Origin: CAJINA01 sp964647585
Lineage (GTDB): Bacteria; Desulfobacterota; Desulfobacteria; Desulfobacterales; CAJINA01
Direction of reading: 5' to 3'
Assembly: GCA_964647585.1 (NCBI GenBank)
Contig: CAZYGG010000007.1
Coordinates: forward strand, 21,072-85,071
Length of the DNA stretch: 64,000 nt
In this document: positions 41,469 through 49,666 of the stretch, piece after piece
How the letters are laid out: each line of letters starts with the position of its first letter
Position numbering within the stretch: position 1 is the stretch's first letter
The notes under the pieces: model-generated
The model's input: only the letters and a program-made list of their open reading frames with translations
Told to the model about the DNA's origin: nothing
Databases searched by the model: none
Translations under genes and position numbers: made by a program

Positions 41469-42698
41469 ATGATTGCATCTTCATCTTCAAACGGTGTGGC
41501 GCCTGCAGGCACTTTCCGTATTCCCCTGGATGAGGTCTCCAGACGCATAGCTGCCTTACAAGAACAGCTGCGTTCGCGGAAACTGGCCGGTGCCCTTCTT
41601 TTTCAACGGATCGATATTCTCTACTTTTCCGGTACGGCCCAGGCCGGCTACCTGTTTATTCCCGTCCAGGGCGATGCCACCCTGTTCATCCGGCGGCATC
41701 TGCCGCGGGCTCAAGCGGAATCACCTCTCCCGAATATCCTGCCCATTGACGCCCTCGCCAGCCTGCCTGATCTGCTGAAGATCCGGCATGGCTCACTGGC
41801 CGGGGCCGTAGGTCTCGAGTTCGACGTCCTGCCCGTCCGAACCTATCACTTCTTGAAATCACTTTTCCCCGAACAGGTTTTTAGGGACGTGTCACCGCTC
41901 ATTCACCGGACCCGCATGATTAAATCCCGGTGGGAATTGAACCAAATGGCGTTGACGGCTGCCCTTTCGTGTAAAATATTTGAGTATATGCGCTCCGCCA
42001 TACGTCCGGGCCTTACCGAGATCGAATTCTCGGGGATGATCGATGCGTTTGCCCGCAAGCACGGGCATGGCGGCGGGCTCCGCTGCCGTGATTTTCTGAC
42101 CGATCTCTACTCGTGGCACATCCTCAGCGGCACCAGCGGTGGCCGCCTGGGGCACCTGGACTCCCCGGCCAGCGGGTCGGGCACTTCGGTGGCGTTCCCC
42201 TGCGGAGCCGGTTATAAAAAGCTGGCGGCCAATGAACCGGTGATGGTCGATTTCGGAACCGTCCTGAACGGCTACCATATGGACGAGACCCGGATGTTCG
42301 CCATCGGGCCACTGCCCGCAGAAGCACACGACGCCTGCCGGGCAGCCATCGACATCCACCGGGCGGTCCTGGCGGCAGCCCGGCCGGGTGTGACCATGGA
42401 TGCGCTTTTCAACCTGGCGGTCCGGACAGCTGAAACCCTGGGGTATGGTGAGCAGTTCCTGGGCCCCCCGGGCCACAAGACCGCTTTCATCGGCCACGGT
42501 GTCGGCCTGGAACTGGTTGAACCGCCATTTATCGCCCGGGACAAAAAAGAGAAACTGGAACCCGGCATGGTGCTGGCGATCGAGCCTAAAATGGTTTTCG
42601 CCGACCGCTTTTGCGCCGGTATCGAAAGCGTGATTGCCGTTACCGAAACCGGTGCGTCCCTGCTCAGCCAGGTTCCTGAAGAAATATTCATCTGTTAG
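41469..42698 (+). CDS. M24-family metallopeptidase (Xaa-Pro peptidase-like)
   Basis: A 409-residue creatinase-fold peptidase. The N-terminal creatinase-like domain (residues about 20-165) is followed by the pita-bread domain. All five metal ligands can be placed: the two aspartates in VDFGTVLNGYHMDETRM, His in FIGHGVGLELVEPP, Glu in LAIEPKM and Glu in GIESVIAV. These suggest an active Xaa-Pro aminopeptidase or dipeptidase; some relatives act on other amides. It is monocistronic; the AT-rich region upstream (41213-41468) shows no other feature. Confidence 0.88.
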   Translation: MIASSSSNGVAPAGTFRIPLDEVSRRIAALQEQLRSRKLAGALLFQRIDILYFSGTAQAGYLFIPVQGDATLFIRRHLPRAQAESPLPNILPIDALASLPDLLKIRHGSLAGAVGLEFDVLPVRTYHFLKSLFPEQVFRDVSPLIHRTRMIKSRWELNQMALTAALSCKIFEYMRSAIRPGLTEIEFSGMIDAFARKHGHGGGLRCRDFLTDLYSWHILSGTSGGRLGHLDSPASGSGTSVAFPCGAGYKKLAANEPVMVDFGTVLNGYHMDETRMFAIGPLPAEAHDACRAAIDIHRAVLAAARPGVTMDALFNLAVRTAETLGYGEQFLGPPGHKTAFIGHGVGLELVEPPFIARDKKEKLEPGMVLAIEPKMVFADRFCAGIESVIAVTETGASLLSQVPEEIFIC

Positions 42699-42780
42699 CA
42701 CGTTTGTCGCAACATTGTTACGATAGAGTCAGTCCGGGCGGGCAGAGGGTTATGGACGCCTTTAGAATATCCGGACTAAA

Positions 42781-42812
42781 AAACTCGAAATCCGAATTCC
42801 GAAATACGAAAC
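42781..42812. repeat. CGAAATCCGAATTCCG-type short repeat, copy 1
   Basis: AAACTCGAAATCCGAATT and GAAATACGAAACA lie directly before the ATG of the radical SAM gene, occupying the place of a ribosome binding site. A related run with the complementary sense lies after this gene at 44046-44083. Confidence 0.6.
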
Positions 42813-42813
42813 A

Positions 42814-43971
42814 ATGACAGAAAACAAATCATTCGAGCAGGGCCCGATACGTCCCCCTAACGAAGCCCGCAGCCTGCTTTTGCGCATCACCCGCAATTGC
42901 CCCTGGAACCATTGCCTTTTCTGCCCGGTCTACAAGGGCAGCAAATTTTCACTGCGGACCGTTGACGAAATAAAAGCGGACATTCAAATCGCCCGCAACA
43001 TGGCCGATGACATCACCGCGCTTTCAGACAATCTCGGTTTTGGGGGCAGCCTCAATCACCAGGTCGTCAGTGCCGTATTTTCAGATAACCGGTTTACCGA
43101 CCAGCACCGCCAGATCACCGCGTGGCTGTTCAACCAGACCGGGGCCTGTTTCCTGCAGGACGCGGACAACCTGATCATGAAGACGGATGACCTGGTGGTG
43201 GTGCTCGAATTTTTAACCGAAAAATTCCCTGAGATTAAACGGATCACCACCTATTCCCGGTCCAGAACCGTTACCAAAAAATCGGTCGACTCGCTTGAGA
43301 AGATCCGGGCCGCCGGACTGGACCGGGTTCACATCGGGCTTGAAACCGGGTATGACCCGCTGCTGAAATTGATGAAAAAGGGGGTCACCGGGGCCCAGCA
43401 TGTTGAAGCCGGGCAAAAGCTGCGAAAAGCCGGCATGGAAGTTTCCGAATATGTCATGCCGGGGCTCGGCGGCCAGGAGATGTGGAAAGAACATGCGGTT
43501 GAAACGGCTAAGGTTATCAATCAGATCAACCCCCATTTCATTCGTCTGCGCAGTCTGCGCGTCCCTCCCCGGGTTCCCCTTTATGAGAACCTCCAGGCCG
43601 GAACGTTCACCATGCAGACCGATGACCAGGCCGCCGAGGAGATACGGCTCTTTATCGAAACCCTGGACGGTATTACCAGTACGGTGACCAGCGACCACAT
43701 GATGAATCTTTTGGAGGATATTTCCGGAAAACTCCCGGACGACAAAAAGAAGATGTTGCAGGTGGTGGACGCCTACCAGGCGCTGTCCGACACCGACCGG
43801 CTGATTTACCGTACCGGTCGCCGCGGGGGGGCGTTTCGCTCAACCGCCGACCTTAAAAATGACCGCGCGACGTATCTCAAGTTGAAAGCCCTGGTGGATG
43901 ATATCCTGGCCAAATCCGGTCCTGCAGGCGCGGAGAAGTTAATCAATGAGATGGTGGACCAGTATATATGA
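42814..43971 (+). CDS. radical SAM protein, CX4CX2C type (longer paralogue)
   Basis: A 385-residue radical S-adenosylmethionine enzyme related to the one at 32996-33871. Both begin with a G-P-I-x-(R/P)-P motif, have the cluster sequence NCPWNHCLFC (CX4CX2C), and share LDRVHIGLETGYDPLLKLMKKG and SEYVMPGLGGQE. This copy has an insert of about 70 residues after the cluster motif (ALSDNLGFGGSLNHQVVSAVF and nearby) and a longer C-terminal helical region. The start ATG has no Shine-Dalgarno, because a short repeat lies directly before it. The reaction is unknown. It is flanked by repeats of one type on both sides. Confidence 0.85.
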   Translation: MTENKSFEQGPIRPPNEARSLLLRITRNCPWNHCLFCPVYKGSKFSLRTVDEIKADIQIARNMADDITALSDNLGFGGSLNHQVVSAVFSDNRFTDQHRQITAWLFNQTGACFLQDADNLIMKTDDLVVVLEFLTEKFPEIKRITTYSRSRTVTKKSVDSLEKIRAAGLDRVHIGLETGYDPLLKLMKKGVTGAQHVEAGQKLRKAGMEVSEYVMPGLGGQEMWKEHAVETAKVINQINPHFIRLRSLRVPPRVPLYENLQAGTFTMQTDDQAAEEIRLFIETLDGITSTVTSDHMMNLLEDISGKLPDDKKKMLQVVDAYQALSDTDRLIYRTGRRGGAFRSTADLKNDRATYLKLKALVDDILAKSGPAGAEKLINEMVDQYI

Positions 43972-43987
43972 TTATATTGTAAGAACT

Positions 43988-44006
43988 CCTCCCGAATAGC
44001 GGGAGG
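43988..44006 (+). terminator. hairpin after the radical SAM gene
   Basis: CCTCCCG-AATAG-CGGGAGG, 16 bases after the stop, followed by a second small hairpin (GCCCCCTGAAAAAGGGC). No T-tract, so termination is uncertain. Confidence 0.4.
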
Positions 44007-44045
44007 CCTCAAAATGCCCCCTGAAAAAGGGCGGAAACAGTCATT

Positions 44046-44083
44046 GAAATATAAATTCGAATTTCGATATTCGATTTTCGTGC
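44046..44083. repeat. AATTCGAATTTCG-type short repeat, copy 2
   Basis: GAAATATAAATTCGAATTTC followed by further TTCGAT/TTCG units. It resembles the run at 42781-42812 in inverted sense. Confidence 0.55.
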
Positions 44084-44168
44084 TTTAAGGCTATTCTCAC
44101 CGGATCGGCCGAACCTCTCCGGATCCGCCACCTGAGGTGGAGGGTTTAGATCGAAACTAAACCCCGGC

Positions 44169-45620
44169 TTAACTGTCAGTTTTTTTCACTTCTGTGCGCT
44201 TCTCGATGCGATAGTGCAGTTCCACCTTTTGTTTTGCCCCGGACCCAAGACGCATAGATGCCTGGTTCAAGACCAGACTGACCCGCTGGCTTCCAGAACC
44301 GGCAATGCTGTCCAGCGATACCTTTTCAGTGTACAGGGTGCCCAGTTCCTTTAGAATCCTGAGGCCGCCGGACACTTTCACCGTGGGGGGCATAACCGAC
44401 ACCTGGGTCAACACCAGATCATCGGCCAGGTGGCCGGCCCAGTCCACCTGTACGGGCAATGCCTTTATCCCGATAGCATCAAGAGAAACTTCAATGACCT
44501 GGGGATCCACCTGTTTTAAAAAAACACCGGGCGGCAGGGATACATCCTCCCCGGTAATGGTAAACGTGTTGCGACCGGCAACCGCATCTGCAAGATTGAG
44601 TTTGACATGAACCTGTTCGGGACGGGTTGCCCTTATCAGTGATCCACTGCCGCTGAGTTTAAGATGGACCGTATTGACGGACGTCTCCAGAATCTCCATC
44701 CGGGGAGCTCGTTTGGTATATTCTATAGGTATTTCCATGGTCATCATGCTTTCAAAGCCCTTGGAAAAACTGAACCACACCGCCGTGACGAACAAAACTG
44801 AAACCAATGCCGCCACCAGTGTATGCAACCGTTCCTCTGACTGTTCGTCGGAGTGCTTCGGCAAAACCCCCAGATGTCTCTCAAGCTGTCCGCTCAATAC
44901 AAAGCGGTCCTTGATATCCGTTATCCGGCCATCGTGCGCAACAGTAACATCCCCGCGTTCTTCCGATACGACAATCACCAGGGCATCACACACTTCGGCC
45001 AGCCCCAGGGCCGCCCGGTGCCGGGTACCGTAATAGGAGGGCAGACCCTCCTGCCGGGAAAGCGGCAGGATGGTCCCCATCTTGTAAACCCGGCCCCTGC
45101 GTATGATCACGGCGCCATCGTGGACCGGGCTCTGGGTCTTGAAAATACTGGTGATGATCTCCTTGGAAACATCACCGTTCAGCTCGATCCCCCCCCGCAC
45201 CACATCGTCGATATCCTCCTTGCCGGGTAAGACGATCAGGGCCCCGGTTCTGTGCTTGGCAAGTCGAAAGACGCTCTCAATGGTAACCTCCAGGGGGGTT
45301 TCTTCCGCTTTGCGGGGCACGCTCCAGAAGATGGCCCGCAAATTTTTCGCCTGCAGGACACTCCGGATTTCATTACGAAAGATGATGATAATGATCAGGG
45401 CGGCAACCGCGATGATATCCTGCATGATCCAACTGGTCACGATCAGGCCCAGATACTGGGCAATCTCCTGAACACACCAGATAACGGCCAGGCCGGCAAT
45501 CACCCTGGATACATAGGTCCCTCTGAAAAGGATATAGAGCCGGAACAGGATATAGCTGATAAAGGCGATATCGAGCACATCCTGCCACCGCAGCCCCATC
45601 AAAAATGAGTGTGTATCCAT
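44169..45620 (-). CDS. cdaA: diadenylate cyclase CdaA fused to YbbR-like (CdaR) domains
   Basis: A 483-residue membrane protein joining two parts usually encoded separately. Residues 10-80 hold three hydrophobic helices. Residues about 85-250 are the DisA_N cyclase that makes c-di-AMP from two ATP; the catalytic DGA is at 168-170 and RHR at 200-202 (GTRHRAALG), both intact. A further transmembrane helix follows at about 267-285. Residues 290-475 are YbbR-type beta repeats (MEIPIEYTKRAPRMEILE, LPPGVFLKQVDPQVIEVSL, LDSIAGSGSQRVSLVL), the CdaR regulator, placed outside the membrane. Five bases separate it from a DUF2914 gene upstream. glmM, often next to cdaR, is not here. Confidence 0.92.
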   Translation of the reverse strand: MDTHSFLMGLRWQDVLDIAFISYILFRLYILFRGTYVSRVIAGLAVIWCVQEIAQYLGLIVTSWIMQDIIAVAALIIIIIFRNEIRSVLQAKNLRAIFWSVPRKAEETPLEVTIESVFRLAKHRTGALIVLPGKEDIDDVVRGGIELNGDVSKEIITSIFKTQSPVHDGAVIIRRGRVYKMGTILPLSRQEGLPSYYGTRHRAALGLAEVCDALVIVVSEERGDVTVAHDGRITDIKDRFVLSGQLERHLGVLPKHSDEQSEERLHTLVAALVSVLFVTAVWFSFSKGFESMMTMEIPIEYTKRAPRMEILETSVNTVHLKLSGSGSLIRATRPEQVHVKLNLADAVAGRNTFTITGEDVSLPPGVFLKQVDPQVIEVSLDAIGIKALPVQVDWAGHLADDLVLTQVSVMPPTVKVSGGLRILKELGTLYTEKVSLDSIAGSGSQRVSLVLNQASMRLGSGAKQKVELHYRIEKRTEVKKTDS

Positions 45621-45625
45621 GATTA

Positions 45626-46060
45626 TTAGTCCGTGATGCTGAACCGCAAGATTTTGAGAATATTCCCGTCTTTATCGGTTATCTCTACACGCCAGGGTCC
45701 CCGGTCGGCCTCCCGCAGCTGAATGCTGGTATAAGAGGCCCAGCGCGGGGGTTTGAGGAAAAGCTTCTTCCGGGTTGTCAGCCTGTCCTTGAAATACCAC
45801 CGGTGGTAGATATGGGTTTTTTTCGGAACCGGGTCAAAATTAGAATAGCAACTTACTTTACCGATATTTATAGAAAAAACAACAGCCGGCATATGGGGGG
45901 CATAAGATTCGATGCCCTCACACATAACTGCTTCGGTAAGCGTGAGACCGGGCGGGGCAACCCCGGGACCATTTTGCTCGTCGGCAGCCCGGATAACGGT
46001 GACCGAAAGAAACAGCACTGTTATTATTAGGGGCACTATGAGGATCGTTTTTGTATGCAT
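45626..46060 (-). CDS. exported DUF2914 protein
   Basis: A 144-residue protein with a signal peptide (ILIVPLIITVLFLSVTVIRA) and then the DUF2914 pattern: LTEAVMCEGI, SINIGKVSCYSNFD, IYHRWYFKDRLTTRKKLFLKPPRW, GPWRVEITDKDGNIL. The family is common in deltaproteobacteria; its function is unknown, though the fold suggests a beta-sandwich binding module. The ATG at 46060 is preferred over upstream TTG/GTG codons. Only five bases separate it from the CdaA-YbbR gene downstream, so the two are surely co-expressed, and a periplasmic partner of the YbbR domains is a sensible hypothesis. Confidence 0.8.
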   Translation of the reverse strand: MHTKTILIVPLIITVLFLSVTVIRAADEQNGPGVAPPGLTLTEAVMCEGIESYAPHMPAVVFSINIGKVSCYSNFDPVPKKTHIYHRWYFKDRLTTRKKLFLKPPRWASYTSIQLREADRGPWRVEITDKDGNILKILRFSITD

Positions 46061-46319
46061 AAACACCAACTTACTCGAAAATCAGGATTTTTCCAAGAGA
46101 AAAGGATTGCGGTTTCATGTTTTCGGCCGATATCAGGTGTAAAGGCTTCGCACTTGTACGGGCACTTTTTTTTCGTTCGATCTCCAAGCCAAAACTTACA
46201 AAATTAGATAATTAAATCGGCCTCAAGACCATCAACGCGACAACGAGATGCCATGTTTTCATCCTCGTTTAGCGCCAATCACCGCACCAGGCTCTTCCGC
46301 AGTGGCAGAAAGTGCTCCT
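46061..46319. other. intergenic region between divergent genes, left part
   Basis: No gene or clear site seen in about 260 bases; the promoter, palindrome and repeat that follow are listed separately. Confidence 0.35.
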
Positions 46320-46372
46320 CCGGGAATTTCCCGGCTGGCGGGCTTGACATTTCTCTTTTCAATACATATAGT
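46320..46372 (+). promoter_or_regulatory. sigma-70 promoter with an upstream palindrome
   Basis: TTGACA (46344-46349), 17-base spacer, TATAGT (46367-46372) is close to consensus. CCGGGAATTTCCCGG (46320-46334) is a perfect 15-base palindrome ten bases upstream and may bind an activator or repressor. The transcript would read through a palindromic element before the gene at 46645. Confidence 0.65.
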
Positions 46373-46424
46373 TACGGCATTAATACACTATATGGCATTG
46401 CCGGCCGTGACAACGTCCACGAAA

Positions 46425-46568
46425 CGAGACCTTTGAAAAATGCCCAATTTTGTTTCAGTTCAAGGCGGGCGAAAATTTTAACCAGAGGAATACATTGAGT
46501 ATTTCGAGGATTAAAATTTGAGCCCAACGCCGAAATGGGGTAAAAGGGGGTATTTCTCAAAGGTCTCG
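46425..46568. repeat. palindromic intergenic element, type 1, copy E (inverted orientation)
   Basis: Ends CGAGACCTTTGAAAAATGCC (46425-46444) and its near-inverse at 46549-46568 form about 20-base terminal inverted repeats. Read on the minus strand the centre is AAATTTTAA-TCCTCGA-AATAC-TCAAT-GTATT-CCTCTGG-TTAAAATTT, matching the other copies in loop and apical stem but with different arms that still pair perfectly. Confidence 0.88.
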
Positions 46569-46644
46569 AAACGCCGCCTGTTCCCCGGTCGTCCACCCTG
46601 TTGCTTACACCCCCATTTGCCATCAAGCCATGGAAGGATCATAG

Positions 46645-47073
46645 ATGAAGCAGAAATATGCTATCAGCCGCAACGATGACGATGCCAGTGTCAGCATCAC
46701 GGAATATAGTGAAGTGGACAAAGATATTTATGCCCAGCTTTGCACGGAAACCTTTCTGATCGCCGATCTGCCGGAGCCCCAGGATAATTCCGAAGGCATC
46801 ATTCAGGCCTTTCGCACGCGGAACATGTTTCCGCCCAGTGACTACGCCGTTAGAATTGCGGCTTCTCTGGCCCAGCTTCTGGCGGATGATGCCCAGCGAA
46901 TCGTTGAAGTTAAAATCGACGACAAAGCGGAAATCACACAGAGGCGGGAGGCCGCCGAAAAGCTGGCCGAAGCAGTGATGGAACAAGGGCTCAAAGAAGA
47001 TGAACTGGATACGATTCTGGAAGCCGGCAAGGCTAAAAAAAAACGCCCCGAGACTGAAACCACCGACAAATAG
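46645..47073 (+). CDS. unknown 142-residue protein
   Basis: I do not recognise this family. The protein is soluble, has no membrane or signal segment, and looks mostly helical: an N-terminal charged part (YAISRNDDDASVSITEYSEVDKDIYAQL), a middle with PPSDYAVRIAASLAQLL, and a C-terminal helix with many Lys/Glu (EAAEKLAEAVMEQGLKEDELDTILEAGKAKKK). A GAAGGA ribosome site precedes the ATG. It lies behind a strong promoter, with a long leader made largely of a palindromic element, which suggests post-transcriptional control or transcript stability effects. The coding potential is convincing. Confidence 0.6.
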   Translation: MKQKYAISRNDDDASVSITEYSEVDKDIYAQLCTETFLIADLPEPQDNSEGIIQAFRTRNMFPPSDYAVRIAASLAQLLADDAQRIVEVKIDDKAEITQRREAAEKLAEAVMEQGLKEDELDTILEAGKAKKKRPETETTDK

Positions 47074-47089
47074 AAACCTTTCCTATTTG

Positions 47090-47110
47090 CCCCCTGTATC
47101 CGGCAGGGGG
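47090..47110 (+). terminator. hairpin downstream of the 142-residue gene
   Basis: CCCCCTG-TATCCGG-CAGGGGG, seven GC-rich pairs, 17 bases past the stop; only TT follows, so it is a weak terminator at best. Confidence 0.4.
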
Positions 47111-47277
47111 TTAAAAATCCCAGCAGTAAAAAACAGCCCTTTTTAATCTTGCCAACAACACCCTTTCTGATAAAGTAGAATTTGTCGTTTCAAAAATAAC
47201 CGCACCCGGGCATCCTGTTCGGGAGCAGGCATGCGCAATTTCTGCAACAGTCCTTTAATCAGCCGGAAGGAGGCAAA

Positions 47278-48081
47278 ATGGGGAAAACCAGTCACCAGGA
47301 CATTGAAGAGCTGACCGATTTCGCAATGGACGCCCTAATAACACTGGGCAAAGAGTCCCTGAACTTTTACGGTAAGGGCCGGGATGACATAAAATTTGAT
47401 GAGAACCTGGTTACCGAAGCGGAACTGCACCTGGTGAACGCGTACGAAAAACTGCTCAAGGCCCGTTTCCCGGATCACGGGTTGTTTGAAAAGAGCGACC
47501 TGGCCGATGACTATTCCCACGATGGTAAACGGTACCTGTGGATTTTCGATCCCATCGACGGTGTCGACAATTTCCAGTCCGGGATTCCGGTCTGGGGAAT
47601 ATCGGTGGCCCTGCTTGAAAATTTCTGGCCGGTCTTCGGCGCTTTCCATATGCCTGCCACCGGTGACCTCTTTCACGCCCGTGCCGACGGCAAGGCTTAC
47701 CGCGGCAGCGATCAAATCGCCATACCGCCCAGAAATTCAGTGGACGACGAAAGCATCCTGTTGACCTATTCCCGTTTCCACCAGAATTACACATCTAAAT
47801 TCCCGGGCAAAATCCGGGATCTGGGTTGCACATCGGCCCATATCTGCTATGTAGCCACCGGCCGGGCCGACGCCGCGCTGATCGCCAACGAATCCTACCA
47901 GGACCTGGCCGCCGCCCGCATCATTGTCGAGGCGGCCGGTGGCAAGATTTGTATGCTGGATGGCTGCACTTTCTTTTTAAATGAATACCTCGATGGGCGC
48001 CGTATAGATGACCACCTGCTGGTGGTGTCCCCGGACAATTTAGACAGCGTGCGGCAATGCCTCACACTCCAGCCGGAGTAA
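47278..48081 (+). CDS. inositol monophosphatase-family protein
   Basis: A 267-residue sugar-phosphatase-fold enzyme. The metal site motif appears as FDPIDGVDNFQSG and the second family motif as YQDLAAARIIVEAAGG, where the normal Trp-Asp is Gln-Asp. The first acidic metal ligands near residue 65-70 are less clear (HGLFEKSDLADD). Substrates in this family include inositol phosphates, histidinol phosphate and 3'-phosphoadenosine 5'-phosphate; the sequence does not decide. AAGGAGG precedes the ATG. A UMF1-type transporter gene follows by about 60 bases on the same strand. Confidence 0.82.
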   Translation: MGKTSHQDIEELTDFAMDALITLGKESLNFYGKGRDDIKFDENLVTEAELHLVNAYEKLLKARFPDHGLFEKSDLADDYSHDGKRYLWIFDPIDGVDNFQSGIPVWGISVALLENFWPVFGAFHMPATGDLFHARADGKAYRGSDQIAIPPRNSVDDESILLTYSRFHQNYTSKFPGKIRDLGCTSAHICYVATGRADAALIANESYQDLAAARIIVEAAGGKICMLDGCTFFLNEYLDGRRIDDHLLVVSPDNLDSVRQCLTLQPE

Positions 48082-48142
48082 ACAATCACACGTGGATTGT
48101 TTTTCCGGATTTTACTTCTAACCGTACAGGAACGATACACCC

Positions 48143-49474
48143 ATGGATAAAAGCAAAAAGGCTGTCTGGGGCTGGGCTCTGTATGACTGGGGAAATTCGG
48201 CATTTGCCACTACGGTCATGGCCGGTTTTTTCCCTGTCTTCTTCAAACAGTACTGGAGTGTCGGCACCGACGTCAATGCCAGCACAGCCATGCTCGGCTT
48301 TGGCAACTCGGCGGCCAGCCTGCTGGTAGCCCTGATGGCGCCGATGCTCGGAGCCATTGCCGACCGGGGGTCCGCAAAGAAAAAATTCCTGACCTTTTTC
48401 GCTTACCTGGGCGTCTTGATGACCGGTGGCCTTTTCTTCGTTGGCAAAGGGCAGTGGGAGTGGGCGATTTTCTTATATGTCATGGGGGTCATCGGCTTTT
48501 CAGGCGGGAATATTTTCTATGATTCGCTTCTGCCCAGCGTCGCCGGGGAAAAGAAGCTCGACTCCGTCTCCAGCCTGGGGTTTGCCCTGGGGTATCTGGG
48601 CGGCGGCCTCCTCTTTCTGGTCAATGTCCTCATGACCCTGATGCCCGCCAAATTCGGGCTGCCCGACGCGGCGGCCGCGGTCCGCTATTCGTTCCTGTCA
48701 GTCGCCCTGTGGTGGGGACTGTTCGCTATCTTTACACTGGTCTGGGTCGAGGAACCGGCGGGAACCGGTAAAGAGAAAGGCCCCAATGTGATTGCCGAGG
48801 GTTTGCGGCGGTTTGCCCGGACCCTGGGGCAGCTGCGCCAAATGAAAACCCTGCTGCTTTTCCTGCTGGCCTACTGGTTTTATATCGATGGTGTCGATAC
48901 CATCATCAGAATGGCCGTGGACTACGGCATGAGCCTCGGTTTTGAAGCCAACAGCCTTATCGTGGCCCTGTTGATCGTCCAGTTTATCGGCTTCCCCTTT
49001 GCGCTTCTTTTCGGGTGGCTGGGACAGAAATGGGGGGTTAAAAAATCCATCTACCTCACCCTTGTCATCTATATCGGGGTAACTCTGTACGCCACCCTTA
49101 TGTCCCGCAAAATTGAATTCTACCTGCTGGCAGTGGCCATTGCCACCGTCCAGGGCGGTGTCCAGGCCCTGAGCCGATCCTGGTACGCCCGCATGATCCC
49201 GGCCAACCGGGCCGCGGAGTTTTACGGTTTCTACAACATGCTGGGAAAATTCGCCGCCATTATCGGGCCGGCCCTGATGGGCATTGTCGGCCTGACCGTG
49301 CGCCGCATGTTAATGCCGGCCTCTCCGACAGAAACTCAAATGCAGGCCGTCGGACAGCTCGCCGCCCGCTGGAGCATGGCTTCGGTAGTCATCCTCTTCG
49401 TCATCGGCATGGTTTTGCTGTATTTTGTTGATGAGGAAAAAGGTAAAAAAGAGGCTGCTGAGCTTCCGGCCTGA
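48143..49474 (+). CDS. UMF1 (Atg22-like) family MFS transporter
   Basis: A 443-residue inner-membrane transporter with about twelve hydrophobic helices. The start KKAVWGWALYDWGNSAFATTVMAGFFPVFFKQYW contains the YDWGNSAF motif typical of the UMF1/Atg22-like branch, and MFS loops such as DRGSAKKKFL are present. The yeast relative exports amino acids from the vacuole; bacterial substrates are unknown. It follows an inositol-monophosphatase-family gene, possibly in one transcript. Confidence 0.85.
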   Translation: MDKSKKAVWGWALYDWGNSAFATTVMAGFFPVFFKQYWSVGTDVNASTAMLGFGNSAASLLVALMAPMLGAIADRGSAKKKFLTFFAYLGVLMTGGLFFVGKGQWEWAIFLYVMGVIGFSGGNIFYDSLLPSVAGEKKLDSVSSLGFALGYLGGGLLFLVNVLMTLMPAKFGLPDAAAAVRYSFLSVALWWGLFAIFTLVWVEEPAGTGKEKGPNVIAEGLRRFARTLGQLRQMKTLLLFLLAYWFYIDGVDTIIRMAVDYGMSLGFEANSLIVALLIVQFIGFPFALLFGWLGQKWGVKKSIYLTLVIYIGVTLYATLMSRKIEFYLLAVAIATVQGGVQALSRSWYARMIPANRAAEFYGFYNMLGKFAAIIGPALMGIVGLTVRRMLMPASPTETQMQAVGQLAARWSMASVVILFVIGMVLLYFVDEEKGKKEAAELPA

Positions 49475-49666
49475 TTACCTAAACACTACTGCTCTGATTT
49501 TAATTGAAGAGGTTCGTACGGTATCAATAAAGAATTTACCATTTGTCATCAGTTGCGCTATGCGTTAGTCGGGCAAAACAACACAGGATATAGAAAGTGT
49601 TTTCGAATTTCCGCGTAATGCACATCTTTGGGGCTTTCAATCTGCACAAAGGACAATGGTCCTATA

